Source: Marinobacter segnicrescens (lineage in GTDB: Bacteria > Pseudomonadota > Gammaproteobacteria > Pseudomonadales > Oleiphilaceae). From it: a DNA stretch of 64,000 nucleotides. The DNA lies in contig NZ_FOHZ01000001.1 in the NCBI RefSeq assembly GCF_900111555.1, forward strand, positions 496,001 to 560,000, in the 5' to 3' direction. Below the pieces are notes generated by a model, which saw nothing but the letters and a program-made list of their open reading frames with translations, ran no database searches and was not told the DNA's origin. Both the position numbers and the translations under genes were made by a program. Numbering within the stretch: position 1 is the stretch's first letter; each line of letters starts with the position of its first letter. Positions 45,803-55,190 of the stretch are shown here, one piece after another.

Positions 45803-46942
45803 TTACTGGCCGTACTGAGAAACGTCGACCTTCGAGAACACGTGCTCCCAGTAGAGGTCCGCCAGCTCTTCGCTGCTTTCGACGCCATCAATACGCTCGC
45901 GCCATTCTCCCAGCAGCTCACGGAAGCGCTCGATCTTCTCGTCAGCATTCTGGATACCGTAGCGCTCCTCGTAGGCGGAGGCGATGGTCTTCAGGTCTTC
46001 ACGGATAAACTCACGGTTCTTCTCAACCATGGCTTCCGAGGGCTGGGTCAGGCCAATGCCCTGTTCCTCGGCGGTGCGCTCGTTGTCTACGGCGCCCTTC
46101 TCGTAGCCCCAGCTGAACTCGGCAGACAGAACCGATGTGGCTTCCAGCAGCGCCTGGCGTTGCTCTTCGTTCAGGGAGCGCCAGCTGTCCAGATTGATGT
46201 TGGCTGAGCCCACACCACTGAAGGTACCGCTGGGGTAGTTCACAGTGATGTCGTCCACCACTTCAAACAGGTTGAAGACGGACAATTCCGAGGTGGACTG
46301 AACCGAGCAATCCACCACACCCTGACTCAGACCTTCATAGATCTCGTTAACAGACATGGTGATAGGGTTGGCGCCCACAGACTCGGCCCAACGTGCCCAC
46401 TGGGCACCGGACGTACGCAGGTTCTTGCCTTCCAGGGCCTCAAGGCTGTCCACCTTCTCACGGCACAACAGGGAGTAAGGCGGTGTGGCAGCGCTACCCA
46501 GGAACAGCTGGTTCTGGGCGGCAAACTCGTCACGGCACTCGGTGCATTCGCTGAAGATGAATTCGGACATGGCACCGGTATACACCAGACCCGCCTGGGA
46601 TGAGCCACGCTCGGTCAGCTCAATGGACATGGACACTTCCGCCACCATGTTGGTGTGGGGAAAATCCGCCGGGAAGTACGGCGTGAGTACCACGCCCATA
46701 TCTGCCATGCCGTCGCGGATGCCAGCCGGGGTTTCCCGCAGGTTCAGCAGCGACAGCTCGAATACACGAACGCTGACATCGCCACCGGACAGCTCGTCCA
46801 GGCGCTCTTCAAACACGCCCAGGGCATCACTGGTGATACTGCCCTGCGGATAACCCGAGGCGAACCGCAGCTCCGCAGCCTGGACAGCCACAGAACCCAT
46901 GGCCATCAGACCGATAGCCGCAGCAAGGGGATACTTTTTCAT
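45803..46942 (-). CDS. TRAP-type transporter substrate-binding protein (DctP family), copy 1
   Basis: A 379-residue periplasmic binding protein with a signal peptide (residues 1-22, VQA-AE). It has the DctP fold signature (GAQWARWAESVGANPITMS, EIYEGLSQGVVDC) and four conserved cysteines (SECTEC, LLC, VDC) shared with copy 2 at 50174. No DctQ or DctM membrane subunits are present in the window. Its fatty-acid and CoA-ester neighbours suggest an organic-acid ligand, but this is inference. Confidence 0.9.
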   Translation of the reverse strand: MKKYPLAAAIGLMAMGSVAVQAAELRFASGYPQGSITSDALGVFEERLDELSGGDVSVRVFELSLLNLRETPAGIRDGMADMGVVLTPYFPADFPHTNMVAEVSMSIELTERGSSQAGLVYTGAMSEFIFSECTECRDEFAAQNQLFLGSAATPPYSLLCREKVDSLEALEGKNLRTSGAQWARWAESVGANPITMSVNEIYEGLSQGVVDCSVQSTSELSVFNLFEVVDDITVNYPSGTFSGVGSANINLDSWRSLNEEQRQALLEATSVLSAEFSWGYEKGAVDNERTAEEQGIGLTQPSEAMVEKNREFIREDLKTIASAYEERYGIQNADEKIERFRELLGEWRERIDGVESSEELADLYWEHVFSKVDVSQYGQ

Positions 46943-46963
46943 TGGGGGAGCTCCTTTATTGTT

Positions 46964-46978
46964 GTTTCAAAATGAAAC
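46964..46978. promoter_or_regulatory. Dyad in the leader of TRAP binding protein 1
   Basis: GTTTCAAAATGAAAC is a perfect dyad (GTTTCA / TGAAAC, three-base centre) 22 bases upstream of the start. It may be a repressor operator. The 147-base region also holds two copies of TTCGCCGGGAA near 47013 and 47061. Confidence 0.35.
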
Positions 46979-47089
46979 CATATTGGTGCGGACCCAACTA
47001 TACGTATCCCTTCGCCGGGAATCCATGGTTCCCACAACGCAAAGTGTTATCCATCGCTTCGCCGGGAACACATTTGACCCCCTGGCTAA

Positions 47090-47476
47090 TCAAATGGCCT
47101 GAACTGCCTCAGCCAGCATATCCCGGACCTTGCCGGCAATCTGCTTGAGCTCATCGTTGTCGACAGCCATCATGGACTCGACCGGATCAATGGCACTGAC
47201 CTCAATGCCATCGTCCGTCTCACGCAGAATGACGTTGCATGGCAACATGGCCCCGACTTTTGGTTCAGCGCCGATGGCCTCCCAGGCCATGCCGGGGTTA
47301 CAGGCTCCCAGAATGCGGTAGCCGGCCATGTCCTTGTCCAGCTTCTTCTTCATGGTTGCCTTGACGTCAATTTCGGTCAGCACACCAAAGCCTTTGTCTG
47401 CCAACGCCTTGCGCGTGCGTTCGTCAACAGTTTCAAAGTCCGCATCGCGGATTGTGCGATCCAGGGTATAAGTCAT
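47090..47476 (-). CDS. DUF302 domain protein
   Basis: A 128-residue cytoplasmic protein with the DUF302 pattern (GFGVLTEIDVKATMKKKL, YRILGACNPGMAWEAI, MLPCNVILRE). The domain is widespread and structurally known, but its role is unclear. A GGAGG lies five bases before the ATG. No signal peptide. Confidence 0.92.
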   Translation of the reverse strand: MTYTLDRTIRDADFETVDERTRKALADKGFGVLTEIDVKATMKKKLDKDMAGYRILGACNPGMAWEAIGAEPKVGAMLPCNVILRETDDGIEVSAIDPVESMMAVDNDELKQIAGKVRDMLAEAVQAI

Positions 47477-47642
47477 ACCAACCTCCTCGTTTGCACTGTG
47501 ACAGGGAACAACCAGAAAACCCGATTTTCATAGTGGCCCCCCAGCCAATCAAACGCAAAATCACGGTAGCCCAACGGTCAGAGACGCACCCTGAGTCAGT
47601 CTGCTCATTCCGCCACTCGCAGCATCGCCAGGAGAACGGCTA

Positions 47643-48380
47643 TCATCGATTCAGGAACGCCCTCATGGCGCCACGGGCATTTTCAGTTTTGCCCAACTCC
47701 GTCGCCAGACCCATCTCCAGGCCATAACCTTCCAGCACCCCCATCTGCTCTACATCCGCCAGGCTCTTCCGGGCCATCTGAACCGCGGCGGGATCTTTTT
47801 TCGCTATTTCCCTGGCAATGGTCCGTGCATAGGGCATCAATTCCTCCTGTGGAAGGCAGGCTTCGATAACCCGGCGATGGAAAAGCTCACGGGCATCCAG
47901 CTGGTGACCAGTGAGTAGCATTCGATTAACCGTGGAGTGGCCTAGCAGGCGCATGGCATGGCGGGCACCACCGAGCATGCCCACGTTGACTTCCGGAATA
48001 CCGACATAGGTATTATCGCTGGCAACCAGAATGCAACAGCTCGACGCGATACCAAGACCCGCGCCCAGCGCGGGACCATTGATGGCGGCAATGGAGGGTT
48101 TGCGACTGTTCAGGAGGGCATCGTACATATCCAGGCCAACACTGGTCGGCCCGGGCGTATCACTTTCAAGCGCCGCCAGCTGCTCACGCAAATCAACCCC
48201 TGCCGAGAAACACCGGCCCTGACCGGTCAGGATGACCGCTCGTACCTCCTCATTGGCATCGGCTGCTTTCAGGGCCTCGACCAACGCCTGCATCATGCCG
48301 AGAGTCAGCGCGTTCACAGGCGGACGACTCAGGGTAATGGTAGCCACATGCTCGGCGACCGACAGATCTATGTCTGACAT
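47643..48380 (-). CDS. Enoyl-CoA hydratase/isomerase family protein
   Basis: A 245-residue crotonase-fold enzyme acting on an acyl-CoA. Oxyanion-hole segments GRCFSAGVDL and GPALGAGLG are present. The second catalytic glutamate is kept (IPEVNVG) but the first (as in GGGCELA of hydratases) is replaced by Gly in GAGLGIA, so it may be an isomerase or other crotonase rather than a true hydratase. It lies 36 bases after the acyl-CoA synthetase gene in the same orientation. Confidence 0.88.
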   Translation of the reverse strand: MSDIDLSVAEHVATITLSRPPVNALTLGMMQALVEALKAADANEEVRAVILTGQGRCFSAGVDLREQLAALESDTPGPTSVGLDMYDALLNSRKPSIAAINGPALGAGLGIASSCCILVASDNTYVGIPEVNVGMLGGARHAMRLLGHSTVNRMLLTGHQLDARELFHRRVIEACLPQEELMPYARTIAREIAKKDPAAVQMARKSLADVEQMGVLEGYGLEMGLATELGKTENARGAMRAFLNR

Positions 48381-48416
48381 GGATGGGATATCTCCGATTT
48401 TCGACAGATAGCTGAT

Positions 48417-50063
48417 TCAGGTCTCTTTCAAGGCCCGCCGCAAAATCTTCCCGGTCGGGGTTTTTGGAAGGTCCTCAATAATGTCGACGATTCTGGGGTA
48501 CTTATAGGCCGCCAGGCGCTCCTTGCAATAGTCGATCAGTTCGTCCGACGTCACCGTTGCGCCCTCGGTCAGGCTGACGACGGCTCTCACAGTCTCACCC
48601 CGGTAATCATCCCTGGCCGGCACTACGGCGACTTCGCGAACCTGCGGATGTGTGTAAAGCACATCCTCCACATCCCTGGGCCAGACCTTGTAACCGGAGG
48701 CAATGATCATGTCCTTCTTGCGGTCAATCAGGTAAACCCAGCCGTCCTTGTCGACAGTGGCTATGTCGCCCGTCGCAATCCACCCATCAACAATGGACTG
48801 ATCTTCAGGCCTCCGCCAGTAACCGGAGATGACCTGGGGCCCTTTTATCAGCAGCTCACCCTCCTCTCCTGCAGGTACTTCCTTGCCCTGGTCGTCCACG
48901 ATCCGGATATCGGTATTGAACACCGGAACACCGATCGACAGGGCGCCGTATTTCGGGTCGACCGGCCCCTCGTACTGGAGGGGCGTCACGGTCACCGTTG
49001 CGCTGGTTTCCGTCATCCCGTAGGCATTGCGCACAATGATGCCAAGCTTTTCCCGCAAGGCATCCCGCACCGCGGGAGGTACCGGCGCCCCGCCGGAAAG
49101 AACCAGCCTGAAACTCTCGAAATCACCGGGCTTCACGCCGGGAACATTCATCAGGGCAATCAATGCGGTAATTGGCGCCACCGTAAACACCGGTTTGTGC
49201 CTTCTGATCTCGTCCAGCACCATGTCGGGCACGAATCGCCGGTACAGGACCAGGGGCGACCCGGCCAACAGCGCGGAACAAAGGTTGCCCACAAGGCCAG
49301 TAATATGAAACAGGGGCGCGATGGCCAGGTTAGGCTCCCCGGGCGCCATTCTGAGCCATTCCCGGGATACCTGGGCGTTGAAAGACAGGTTGCCGTGGGA
49401 GTGCATGGCGCCTTTGGGCTTGCCGGTCGTGCCAGAGGTATAGACGATCGTTGCTGTGTCCGTATTCGTCCGCTCAATAACGGGGATGTCGCCTGCCGGT
49501 AACGACGAAACTTCCTCCATAAATTCCGGGCACTCTGCACCGGAGGCCGTATCACCGAATACCCTCGGGTCGTTCTCGCCCTGGAAAAACGCCTCCGAGG
49601 TGACATAAACCTTTCCCACCCCGTGGTTTTCGGTAACGTCCTTGCCAACAGCGTGGTAAAACTCATCCTGCAGGACAACAATGGTCGGTTCACAATCCTC
49701 CAGGACAAATTCGAACTCTTTCGACTTGTACATGGGGTTTGCAGGCACCACGATCGCTCCGACCTTCCACGCAGCGATCAGTACCAGCACAAACTGCGGC
49801 ACGTTCTGCATCACCATCAGTAACCGGTCACCGGCGCCAAGTCCGTTGTTGATAAATGCCCTGGCCATTTGATCCGAAAGTTTGTCGACCTCACTGAACG
49901 ACAAGCTACCGTCAAAGTACAAAATAGCCGGCATGTCCGGGCGCTGTCGCACCGCATCCCGGAATACCGACAACATATCTCCGTATTCCTGGTGTATTTC
50001 TCCAGGCTGGCCCGGGTCATACAATTTCTGCCAGAACCGCTGCTCGAATTGTTGTTCTGTCAC
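48417..50063 (-). CDS. AMP-dependent acyl-CoA synthetase
   Basis: A 548-residue adenylate-forming enzyme (FadD-like) with the P-loop motif YTSGTTGKPKGAM, the VRNAYGMTE motif, the ATGD hinge and the catalytic lysine in PKTPTGKILRR. It activates a carboxylic acid with ATP and CoA. The start is a GTG preceded by GGGGG seven bases upstream. With the crotonase gene it forms an operon; a TRAP binding protein gene lies on either side. Confidence 0.92.
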   Translation of the reverse strand: MTEQQFEQRFWQKLYDPGQPGEIHQEYGDMLSVFRDAVRQRPDMPAILYFDGSLSFSEVDKLSDQMARAFINNGLGAGDRLLMVMQNVPQFVLVLIAAWKVGAIVVPANPMYKSKEFEFVLEDCEPTIVVLQDEFYHAVGKDVTENHGVGKVYVTSEAFFQGENDPRVFGDTASGAECPEFMEEVSSLPAGDIPVIERTNTDTATIVYTSGTTGKPKGAMHSHGNLSFNAQVSREWLRMAPGEPNLAIAPLFHITGLVGNLCSALLAGSPLVLYRRFVPDMVLDEIRRHKPVFTVAPITALIALMNVPGVKPGDFESFRLVLSGGAPVPPAVRDALREKLGIIVRNAYGMTETSATVTVTPLQYEGPVDPKYGALSIGVPVFNTDIRIVDDQGKEVPAGEEGELLIKGPQVISGYWRRPEDQSIVDGWIATGDIATVDKDGWVYLIDRKKDMIIASGYKVWPRDVEDVLYTHPQVREVAVVPARDDYRGETVRAVVSLTEGATVTSDELIDYCKERLAAYKYPRIVDIIEDLPKTPTGKILRRALKET

Positions 50064-50173
50064 CTTCTTTCCCCCTGAACCTTCATAGTCAAAGCACCAC
50101 TGTGACGGTCACCGGGCCCTGCGACATCCTTGTCATAATCCCGGAGTCAAAGCTCGTTATCGATCATGGGTTA

Positions 50174-51334
50174 CTAAAGACCATAATGCTCCACATCAAC
50201 CTTTGAGAAGGCCTCCCTCCAGTAAAGGTCAGCCAGCTCATCCGCATCATCAACGTCCTCGACCAGGTCCGACCAGCGGTTCAGCATTTCCCTGAATCCT
50301 GAGATCCGTTCGTGGGCATTTTCGATACCAAAACGCTCTTCATAACTGGCCGCCACCGCCTCGATATCATTCGCAATAAACTCCATTGACCTTTTAACCA
50401 GGGCATCAGAAGGCTCGTGGACCTGAATATCTTCACTGGACCGTGCGGTTTCCAGGTTATTCAGGCCTTCTTGCACATACCCCCAGGTCGCTTCCGCAGA
50501 CAGCATGGCCGATGCCTTCACCAACGCCTTTCGCTGATCTACCGAAAGTTTTTTCCACACATCCAGGTTGGTATTGTTAATGGCAGAACCACCATAAACG
50601 CCGCCAGGCACCTGGACGGTAATATCCGTGACCACTTCATCCAGCTTCCAGACCGAAAGATCTGTGGTAACGATCATCGTGCAATCGATAACCCCCTGAC
50701 TCAGGGCCTCATAGGTTTCTGCTGCCGAAACAGATATAGGTGTTGCGCCCATGGCTTCCGCCCATCGTGACCACTGGGCCCCTCCCGCCCTTAAACGCTT
50801 GCCTTGCATATCGTCCATGTCAGTCACTGGCGTGGTACAAAGCAGCCAATAGGGAGGGCTGCTTGCCCCGCCAAGGAAAACCTGATTCTGCTCAACAAAT
50901 TCTTCCGTACATTCGGGACAGTCTGAGAAAATGAACTCCGACATAGCTCCCGCATAGGCCAGGCCAGCTTTTTCCGGAGATACGCCAGTCGTTTCGAGCA
51001 TCATGGTGAGCTCTGCGACCATATTGGAGTATGGGAACTCAGCGAGTGAATAAGAGAGGAAAAGCAGACCGCTATCTGCCATACCATGGGCGATGCCGGA
51101 GGGTGTCTCGGCAAAGGAAAGCAAAGACCCGGCATACACCTTCGCCGTAAGGGAACCACCGGATAGCTCATCCAGATAGCTGGCGTAATCCTCGGCGGCA
51201 ATCGCAGCAGTAGTATTGGGCGGGTAACCCGTTGTGTATTTTAATGTTTCTGCACCGACACTGACTGATGAAAGGATCGAGGTTGCGGCCAGAGAGCCGA
51301 TTAGAAACGTTTTTGTCGTTCTTATACCGCTCAT
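50174..51334 (-). CDS. TRAP-type transporter substrate-binding protein (DctP family), copy 2
   Basis: A 386-residue paralogue of the protein at 45803, with a signal peptide (residues 8-28) and the same cysteines (SDCPEC, LLC, IDC). GGGAG precedes the ATG at 51334; a longer frame has no support. It also lacks membrane subunits nearby, and it precedes the acyl-CoA synthetase in the same orientation, at a distance of 110 bases. Confidence 0.9.
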   Translation of the reverse strand: MSGIRTTKTFLIGSLAATSILSSVSVGAETLKYTTGYPPNTTAAIAAEDYASYLDELSGGSLTAKVYAGSLLSFAETPSGIAHGMADSGLLFLSYSLAEFPYSNMVAELTMMLETTGVSPEKAGLAYAGAMSEFIFSDCPECTEEFVEQNQVFLGGASSPPYWLLCTTPVTDMDDMQGKRLRAGGAQWSRWAEAMGATPISVSAAETYEALSQGVIDCTMIVTTDLSVWKLDEVVTDITVQVPGGVYGGSAINNTNLDVWKKLSVDQRKALVKASAMLSAEATWGYVQEGLNNLETARSSEDIQVHEPSDALVKRSMEFIANDIEAVAASYEERFGIENAHERISGFREMLNRWSDLVEDVDDADELADLYWREAFSKVDVEHYGL

Positions 51335-51381
51335 GATGATCTCCCGGTTTTTGTGATTGTTGTTTCGAGCTACAAGACTCA

Positions 51382-51399
51382 ACCTAGTACCCACCAAAC
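51382..51399. promoter_or_regulatory. CGATCG-centred dyad upstream of TRAP protein 2
   Basis: ACCAAACGATCGGTCAAT is an imperfect dyad around CGATCG, a pattern used by TetR-type regulators of acyl-CoA metabolism. No regulator gene is next to it, so this is tentative. Confidence 0.25.
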
Positions 51400-51564
51400 G
51401 ATCGGTCAATTTTATTGCGCTGACCTCCGGGATGCGGATATCCTGTTTATTAGTTCCCTATCCAGAGCATGCATGCGACCATAGCGGGGAAGGCAAAACC
51501 CGCAGTCAACCGGAAACCCGGTGGACATGGGCGCTCAGGTAATTGCAGCATCAGGAGTACAGAA

Positions 51565-51909
51565 ATGTCTTATACACCGTCCGTGGATCAGGAGAGGCTG
51601 GCACAACTGGCGAGCCAGTATCTGGGGAATACCCCGGTCACAGGAGATGTGATTTTCTTTGCTGACGAGGGTGAACGCCTGAGCCATGCTACCTGGCAAT
51701 TGTCCCAAAAGGACCAGCGCAGACTCCAGGAATCCGGGTTCAAATCGGCACTGCTGGAACTCCTGGATGACCTGATCAGCCACCGGGCCAGTCAGCACCA
51801 GGCCAACCTCTGCCAGGGCGTCGTGAACATCGAGAAAAATCAGCTCAACATACAGTGGCTGCCCCTGGAAGAAGCCCAGATGCTGCGAAACCAGCGTAAG
51901 GCGAGCTAG
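51565..51909 (+). CDS. Hypothetical protein
   Basis: A 114-residue soluble protein that I do not recognise. It starts with MSYTPSVDQERLAQL after an AGGAG ribosome-binding site; the reading frame extends upstream but without one. The last third (GVVNIEKNQLNIQWLPLEE) looks beta-rich. It precedes a thioesterase gene by 99 bases on the same strand. Confidence 0.7.
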   Translation: MSYTPSVDQERLAQLASQYLGNTPVTGDVIFFADEGERLSHATWQLSQKDQRRLQESGFKSALLELLDDLISHRASQHQANLCQGVVNIEKNQLNIQWLPLEEAQMLRNQRKAS

Positions 51910-52008
51910 CGCTCTTTACAGCAGAACGTCACAGCACCTGGGCCGTACCATCCTGGCCCTGTGCCTGGACCTTCAACACAACCCTGACACCTGACCCGAA
52001 AACATCCC

Positions 52009-52425
52009 ATGAACGATCTCCAGAACCGACTTGAATCCAGCTTCCACGCCCGGGGCCTGATGAAAACCCTGGGGGCCCGATTGCTGTCCATTACCGACGG
52101 TGAAGTCCAGATAGAGTTGCCCTTCTCGCCAGACCTTACCCAGGGGCTTGGCTACCTGCATGCCGGCGTTGTCACCAGTCTTGTGGATACCGCCTGCGGC
52201 TATGCCGCCCTGACCCGGGCACCGGAGGGACATACCGTGGTGTCCGTTGAATTCAAGACCAACTTTGTCAGACCCGCCGTCGGTGAGCGCTTCGTCGCCA
52301 TTGGCAGGCTGGAAACCGCTGGCCGGATGCTGTCGGTTTGCCGGGGCGAGGTTCTTGCCTACTCCGGCGACAGTGTAAAAACCGTTGCCTTGATGCAGGC
52401 AACCATGGCCAATGTTCCAGGCTGA
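52009..52425 (+). CDS. PaaI-family hotdog thioesterase
   Basis: A 138-residue hotdog-fold protein with the PaaI pattern GYLHAGVVTSLVDTACGYAA and VSVEFKTNFVRPA. It is likely to hydrolyse an acyl- or aryl-CoA thioester. It fits the CoA-ester metabolism of the surrounding genes. Confidence 0.9.
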   Translation: MNDLQNRLESSFHARGLMKTLGARLLSITDGEVQIELPFSPDLTQGLGYLHAGVVTSLVDTACGYAALTRAPEGHTVVSVEFKTNFVRPAVGERFVAIGRLETAGRMLSVCRGEVLAYSGDSVKTVALMQATMANVPG

Positions 52426-52636
52426 AAACCTTCTTATTTAGTACGCCTTTCTCTCCCGGCACCTCCTTGCCCCTGATCATAATTCGTCCATTCCGACGAT
52501 GGCCGGATTTCCCGGCCACTTCTACGTTGTTTAAGTAGCAACCAAGCTCACTATTAGCTTCAACGCATTCGCGGCCACCCCCGACAGGAAGGAGCCGCGA
52601 TTCCCTGGAACACCAACAACAATAAGGAAGATCGCG

Positions 52637-54277
52637 ATGTTGGGCATCATGCAAGAGCATCCCCTGATGATTTCCTCCCTCATCGAGCACGCCGCCCGGT
52701 TTCATCCGGACTCGGAAATTGTCACCCGAACGGTAGAAGGTCCGATCCACCGGACCAATTACCTTGAGCTGAGAAACCGGTCGAAACAGGTAGCCAACGC
52801 ACTGGAAAAATTGGGTATCGAGCAAGGGGACCGGGTCGGCACCCTGGCCTGGAATACCTACCGGCACATGGAGCTTTATTTCGGCGTCTCCGGCTCCGGG
52901 GCGGTTTTGCACACCATCAACCCGCGACTGTTCGAGGAGCAGATTGAATACATCATCAACCACGCAGAAGACCGGGTGCTGATGTTCGACATCGCCTTTA
53001 CCGACCTGGTCCAGAAACTGGCGCCAAAGCTGAAGTCCGTTGAATTCTATATTGCCATGACCGACAAGGACTCCATGCCGGACATGGACCTGCCAAACCT
53101 CTACTGTTACGAGGAACTGGTGCAGGCAGAAAAGCCCGACTACCAGTGGCCACTGTTTGACGAGAGAACGGCTTCATCGCTTTGCTACACGTCAGGCACC
53201 ACCGGCAACCCCAAGGGCGTCCTCTACTCCCACCGCTCCACCGTCCTCCATACCATCATGGCCGCAACCCCGGACGGCGCCAACATCAGCGCATCCGAGT
53301 GCCTGCTCCTGATCGTTCCGATGTTCCACGCCAATGCCTGGGGCATACCCTACGCCGCCGCCATGACCGGCGCGAAGGTGGTGCTGCCGGGACCCCGGCT
53401 GGATGGTGAAAACCTGTATGACCTGATGGCCACGGAAGGTGTCACCTTCTCCCAGGGTGTGCCAACCGTCTGGCTGATGTTCCTGCAGTACATTGATTCA
53501 AAGCCCGGGCTGGACCTGTCAAAACTGCCCCTCAGAAAAGTCAGCATCGGCGGGGCTGCGCCACCCAGGAGCATGATCGAGCGGTTCGAAGATAATGGTA
53601 TTGACGTCATGCAGGGCTGGGGCATGACCGAGACCAGCCCCCTCGGATTTGTGAACGGCGACCTGCTACCCAAGCACAAAAACCTCTCCAAGGACGAGCG
53701 CTTTGCCATCAAGTCCAAGCAGGGGCGCGGCATCTGGGGCGTCGAGTCCAAGATCACCGATGACGAAGGCAACGAGCAACCCTGGGATGGCGAGTCCGTC
53801 GGCAACCTGATGATACGGGGCCCATGGATTGCCGCAGGCTATTTCAAGAAAGACAACAGTGACCAACTCGACGCCGATGGATACTTCCCGACCGGCGATA
53901 TCGCAACCATCGACAGCAATGGCTACCTGCAACTGGTTGACCGTTCCAAGGACGTCATCAAGTCTGGCGGCGAGTGGATCTCCACCATGGAGCTTGAGAA
54001 CCAGGCGGTATCACATCCTGACGTGGCCGAAGCCGCTGTCATCGGCATCCACCACCCGACCTGGCAGGAGCGGCCGTTGCTGATCGTGGTTGCAAAAGAA
54101 GGCGCCACGGTTACCTCCGACGACCTGATGCAATTCCTTGGTGAACGGGTCGCCAAGTGGTGGCTGCCGGATGACATCGCGTTCGTCGACGAGCTACCCC
54201 ACACCGCCACCGGCAAACTGCTCAAAACGAAGCTACGGGAGCAGTTCAAAGGATACGTCGCAGCAGAAAGTTCCTGA
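52637..54277 (+). CDS. Medium/long-chain acyl-CoA synthetase (AlkK-like)
   Basis: A 546-residue adenylate-forming ligase with [16 protein letters not shown], the GWGMTET motif, PTGD and the catalytic lysine in [10 protein letters not shown]. The N terminus ([20 protein letters not shown]) resembles AlkK of Pseudomonas alkane degraders, suggesting medium-chain fatty acids. AGGAAG precedes the ATG. The 211-base upstream gap holds no other gene. Confidence 0.9.
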   Translation: MLGIMQEHPLMISSLIEHAARFHPDSEIVTRTVEGPIHRTNYLELRNRSKQVANALEKLGIEQGDRVGTLAWNTYRHMELYFGVSGSGAVLHTINPRLFEEQIEYIINHAEDRVLMFDIAFTDLVQKLAPKLKSVEFYIAMTDKDSMPDMDLPNLYCYEELVQAEKPDYQWPLFDERTASSLCYTSGTTGNPKGVLYSHRSTVLHTIMAATPDGANISASECLLLIVPMFHANAWGIPYAAAMTGAKVVLPGPRLDGENLYDLMATEGVTFSQGVPTVWLMFLQYIDSKPGLDLSKLPLRKVSIGGAAPPRSMIERFEDNGIDVMQGWGMTETSPLGFVNGDLLPKHKNLSKDERFAIKSKQGRGIWGVESKITDDEGNEQPWDGESVGNLMIRGPWIAAGYFKKDNSDQLDADGYFPTGDIATIDSNGYLQLVDRSKDVIKSGGEWISTMELENQAVSHPDVAEAAVIGIHHPTWQERPLLIVVAKEGATVTSDDLMQFLGERVAKWWLPDDIAFVDELPHTATGKLLKTKLREQFKGYVAAESS

Positions 54278-54311
54278 GTCCCCCCAACAATAACCCGAAG
54301 CCAGGTTTCGG

Positions 54312-54341
54312 AATGGCCGGGGCCGGCAGGCCCCGACCATT
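54312..54341. terminator. Hairpin between convergent genes
   Basis: AATGGCCGGGGCC and GGCCCCGACCATT pair over 13 positions with one mismatch and a four-base loop. It lies between the AlkK-like gene and the Met-rich protein gene, which converge, and may terminate both. There is no strong U-tract. Confidence 0.6.
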
Positions 54342-54365
54342 ACGACAATCTACTTGGGTTAAACG

Positions 54366-54872
54366 TTACCGCAAGTCACGCTGAAGTTGACGCTGGTGCT
54401 CCAGCATCTGTTCCATCATCAGCTGCATCTGGTCCATGCGCTGCTCCATGAGCTGAACGCGTTCATCAGTGTTCATCCCGGAGCCGGCTTGTCCCGGGCC
54501 GCCCTGACCTGGGGACATGCCCTGGTTATTCCGCATGCCCGGGCTGTTACCGCCCTGTTGGCGATTTCCCATACCCTGGTTATTCATCATTCCCTGCGGC
54601 CCGGACATGCCCCGCATCATCTGCATGTGCTGCTGCATCTGCTCCATATGCTGCTGCATCAACTCATTCCGCTGCTCGCGCTGTTGACCGGTATCGCCCC
54701 GCATTCTCTGGTTCATCTCCTGCATACGGGACATATTTTGCTGCATTTGCTGCATCTGTTCCTGGGACATCATGGTGCCCGCGGGCCGCCCCTGACTGCC
54801 CTGCCCCTGAGCCAGGGCAACCGGTGCAACGAGCATCATGGAAACGGCGACAAATCGCACAATTCTGTTCAT
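54366..54872 (-). CDS. Secreted Met/Gln-rich protein
   Basis: A 168-residue protein with a signal peptide (residues 1-21, ending ALA). The mature part has about 27 Met and is very rich in Gln, Gly and Arg, with coiled-coil-like QMQQHMEQMQQ runs at both ends and a Gly/Asn-rich centre holding NNQGM repeats. Met-rich periplasmic proteins sometimes bind copper or protect against oxidants, but no known family is recognised. AGGAGG lies six bases before the ATG at 54872. Confidence 0.8.
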   Translation of the reverse strand: MNRIVRFVAVSMMLVAPVALAQGQGSQGRPAGTMMSQEQMQQMQQNMSRMQEMNQRMRGDTGQQREQRNELMQQHMEQMQQHMQMMRGMSGPQGMMNNQGMGNRQQGGNSPGMRNNQGMSPGQGGPGQAGSGMNTDERVQLMEQRMDQMQLMMEQMLEHQRQLQRDLR

Positions 54873-55007
54873 CGCAAACCTCCTGCGAAGCGATGTGGAC
54901 GACAAACACAGTAAAGCTCAAGAGCCCTTGCTTTGCCACCAGGCCCTGCGGAACCACCCGCCGTTTCCACTCCAGGTCAATCCGCACTCCAACCCTTATC
55001 CACCTCC

Positions 55008-55151
55008 TTAATAAAAGTCCTTGTCTGGCCAATCACCTCGCTTTAATCTATAGAGCGCTCGCACTATTTCGTCCATAACGACGATGGCAGTTATGGCCCA
55101 CGAAGCCACAATGAGACCTATACCAGACTGATCGGCATCGCCTCCCTTCAA
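55008..55151 (-). CDS. Possible small single-pass membrane protein
   Basis: A 47-codon frame from TTG at 55151 encodes a hydrophobic segment (IGLIVASWAITAIVVM) followed by a basic and aromatic tail (YRLKRGDWPDKDFY). It lies alone in the 318-base gap before the Met-rich gene, in the same orientation. There is no good ribosome-binding site for the TTG, so this may be chance. Apart from this, nothing else was seen in the gap. Confidence 0.3.
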   Translation of the reverse strand: MKGGDADQSGIGLIVASWAITAIVVMDEIVRALYRLKRGDWPDKDFY

Positions 55152-55190
55152 CGGAGCGAACTGCCTGCAAGACCTTTGCCGGAGATAACA

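Noticed and set aside
46990..47085. Two TTCGCCGGGAA copies as the start of a repeat array
   Set aside because: Only two copies with unequal surroundings; not an array and not CRISPR-like.
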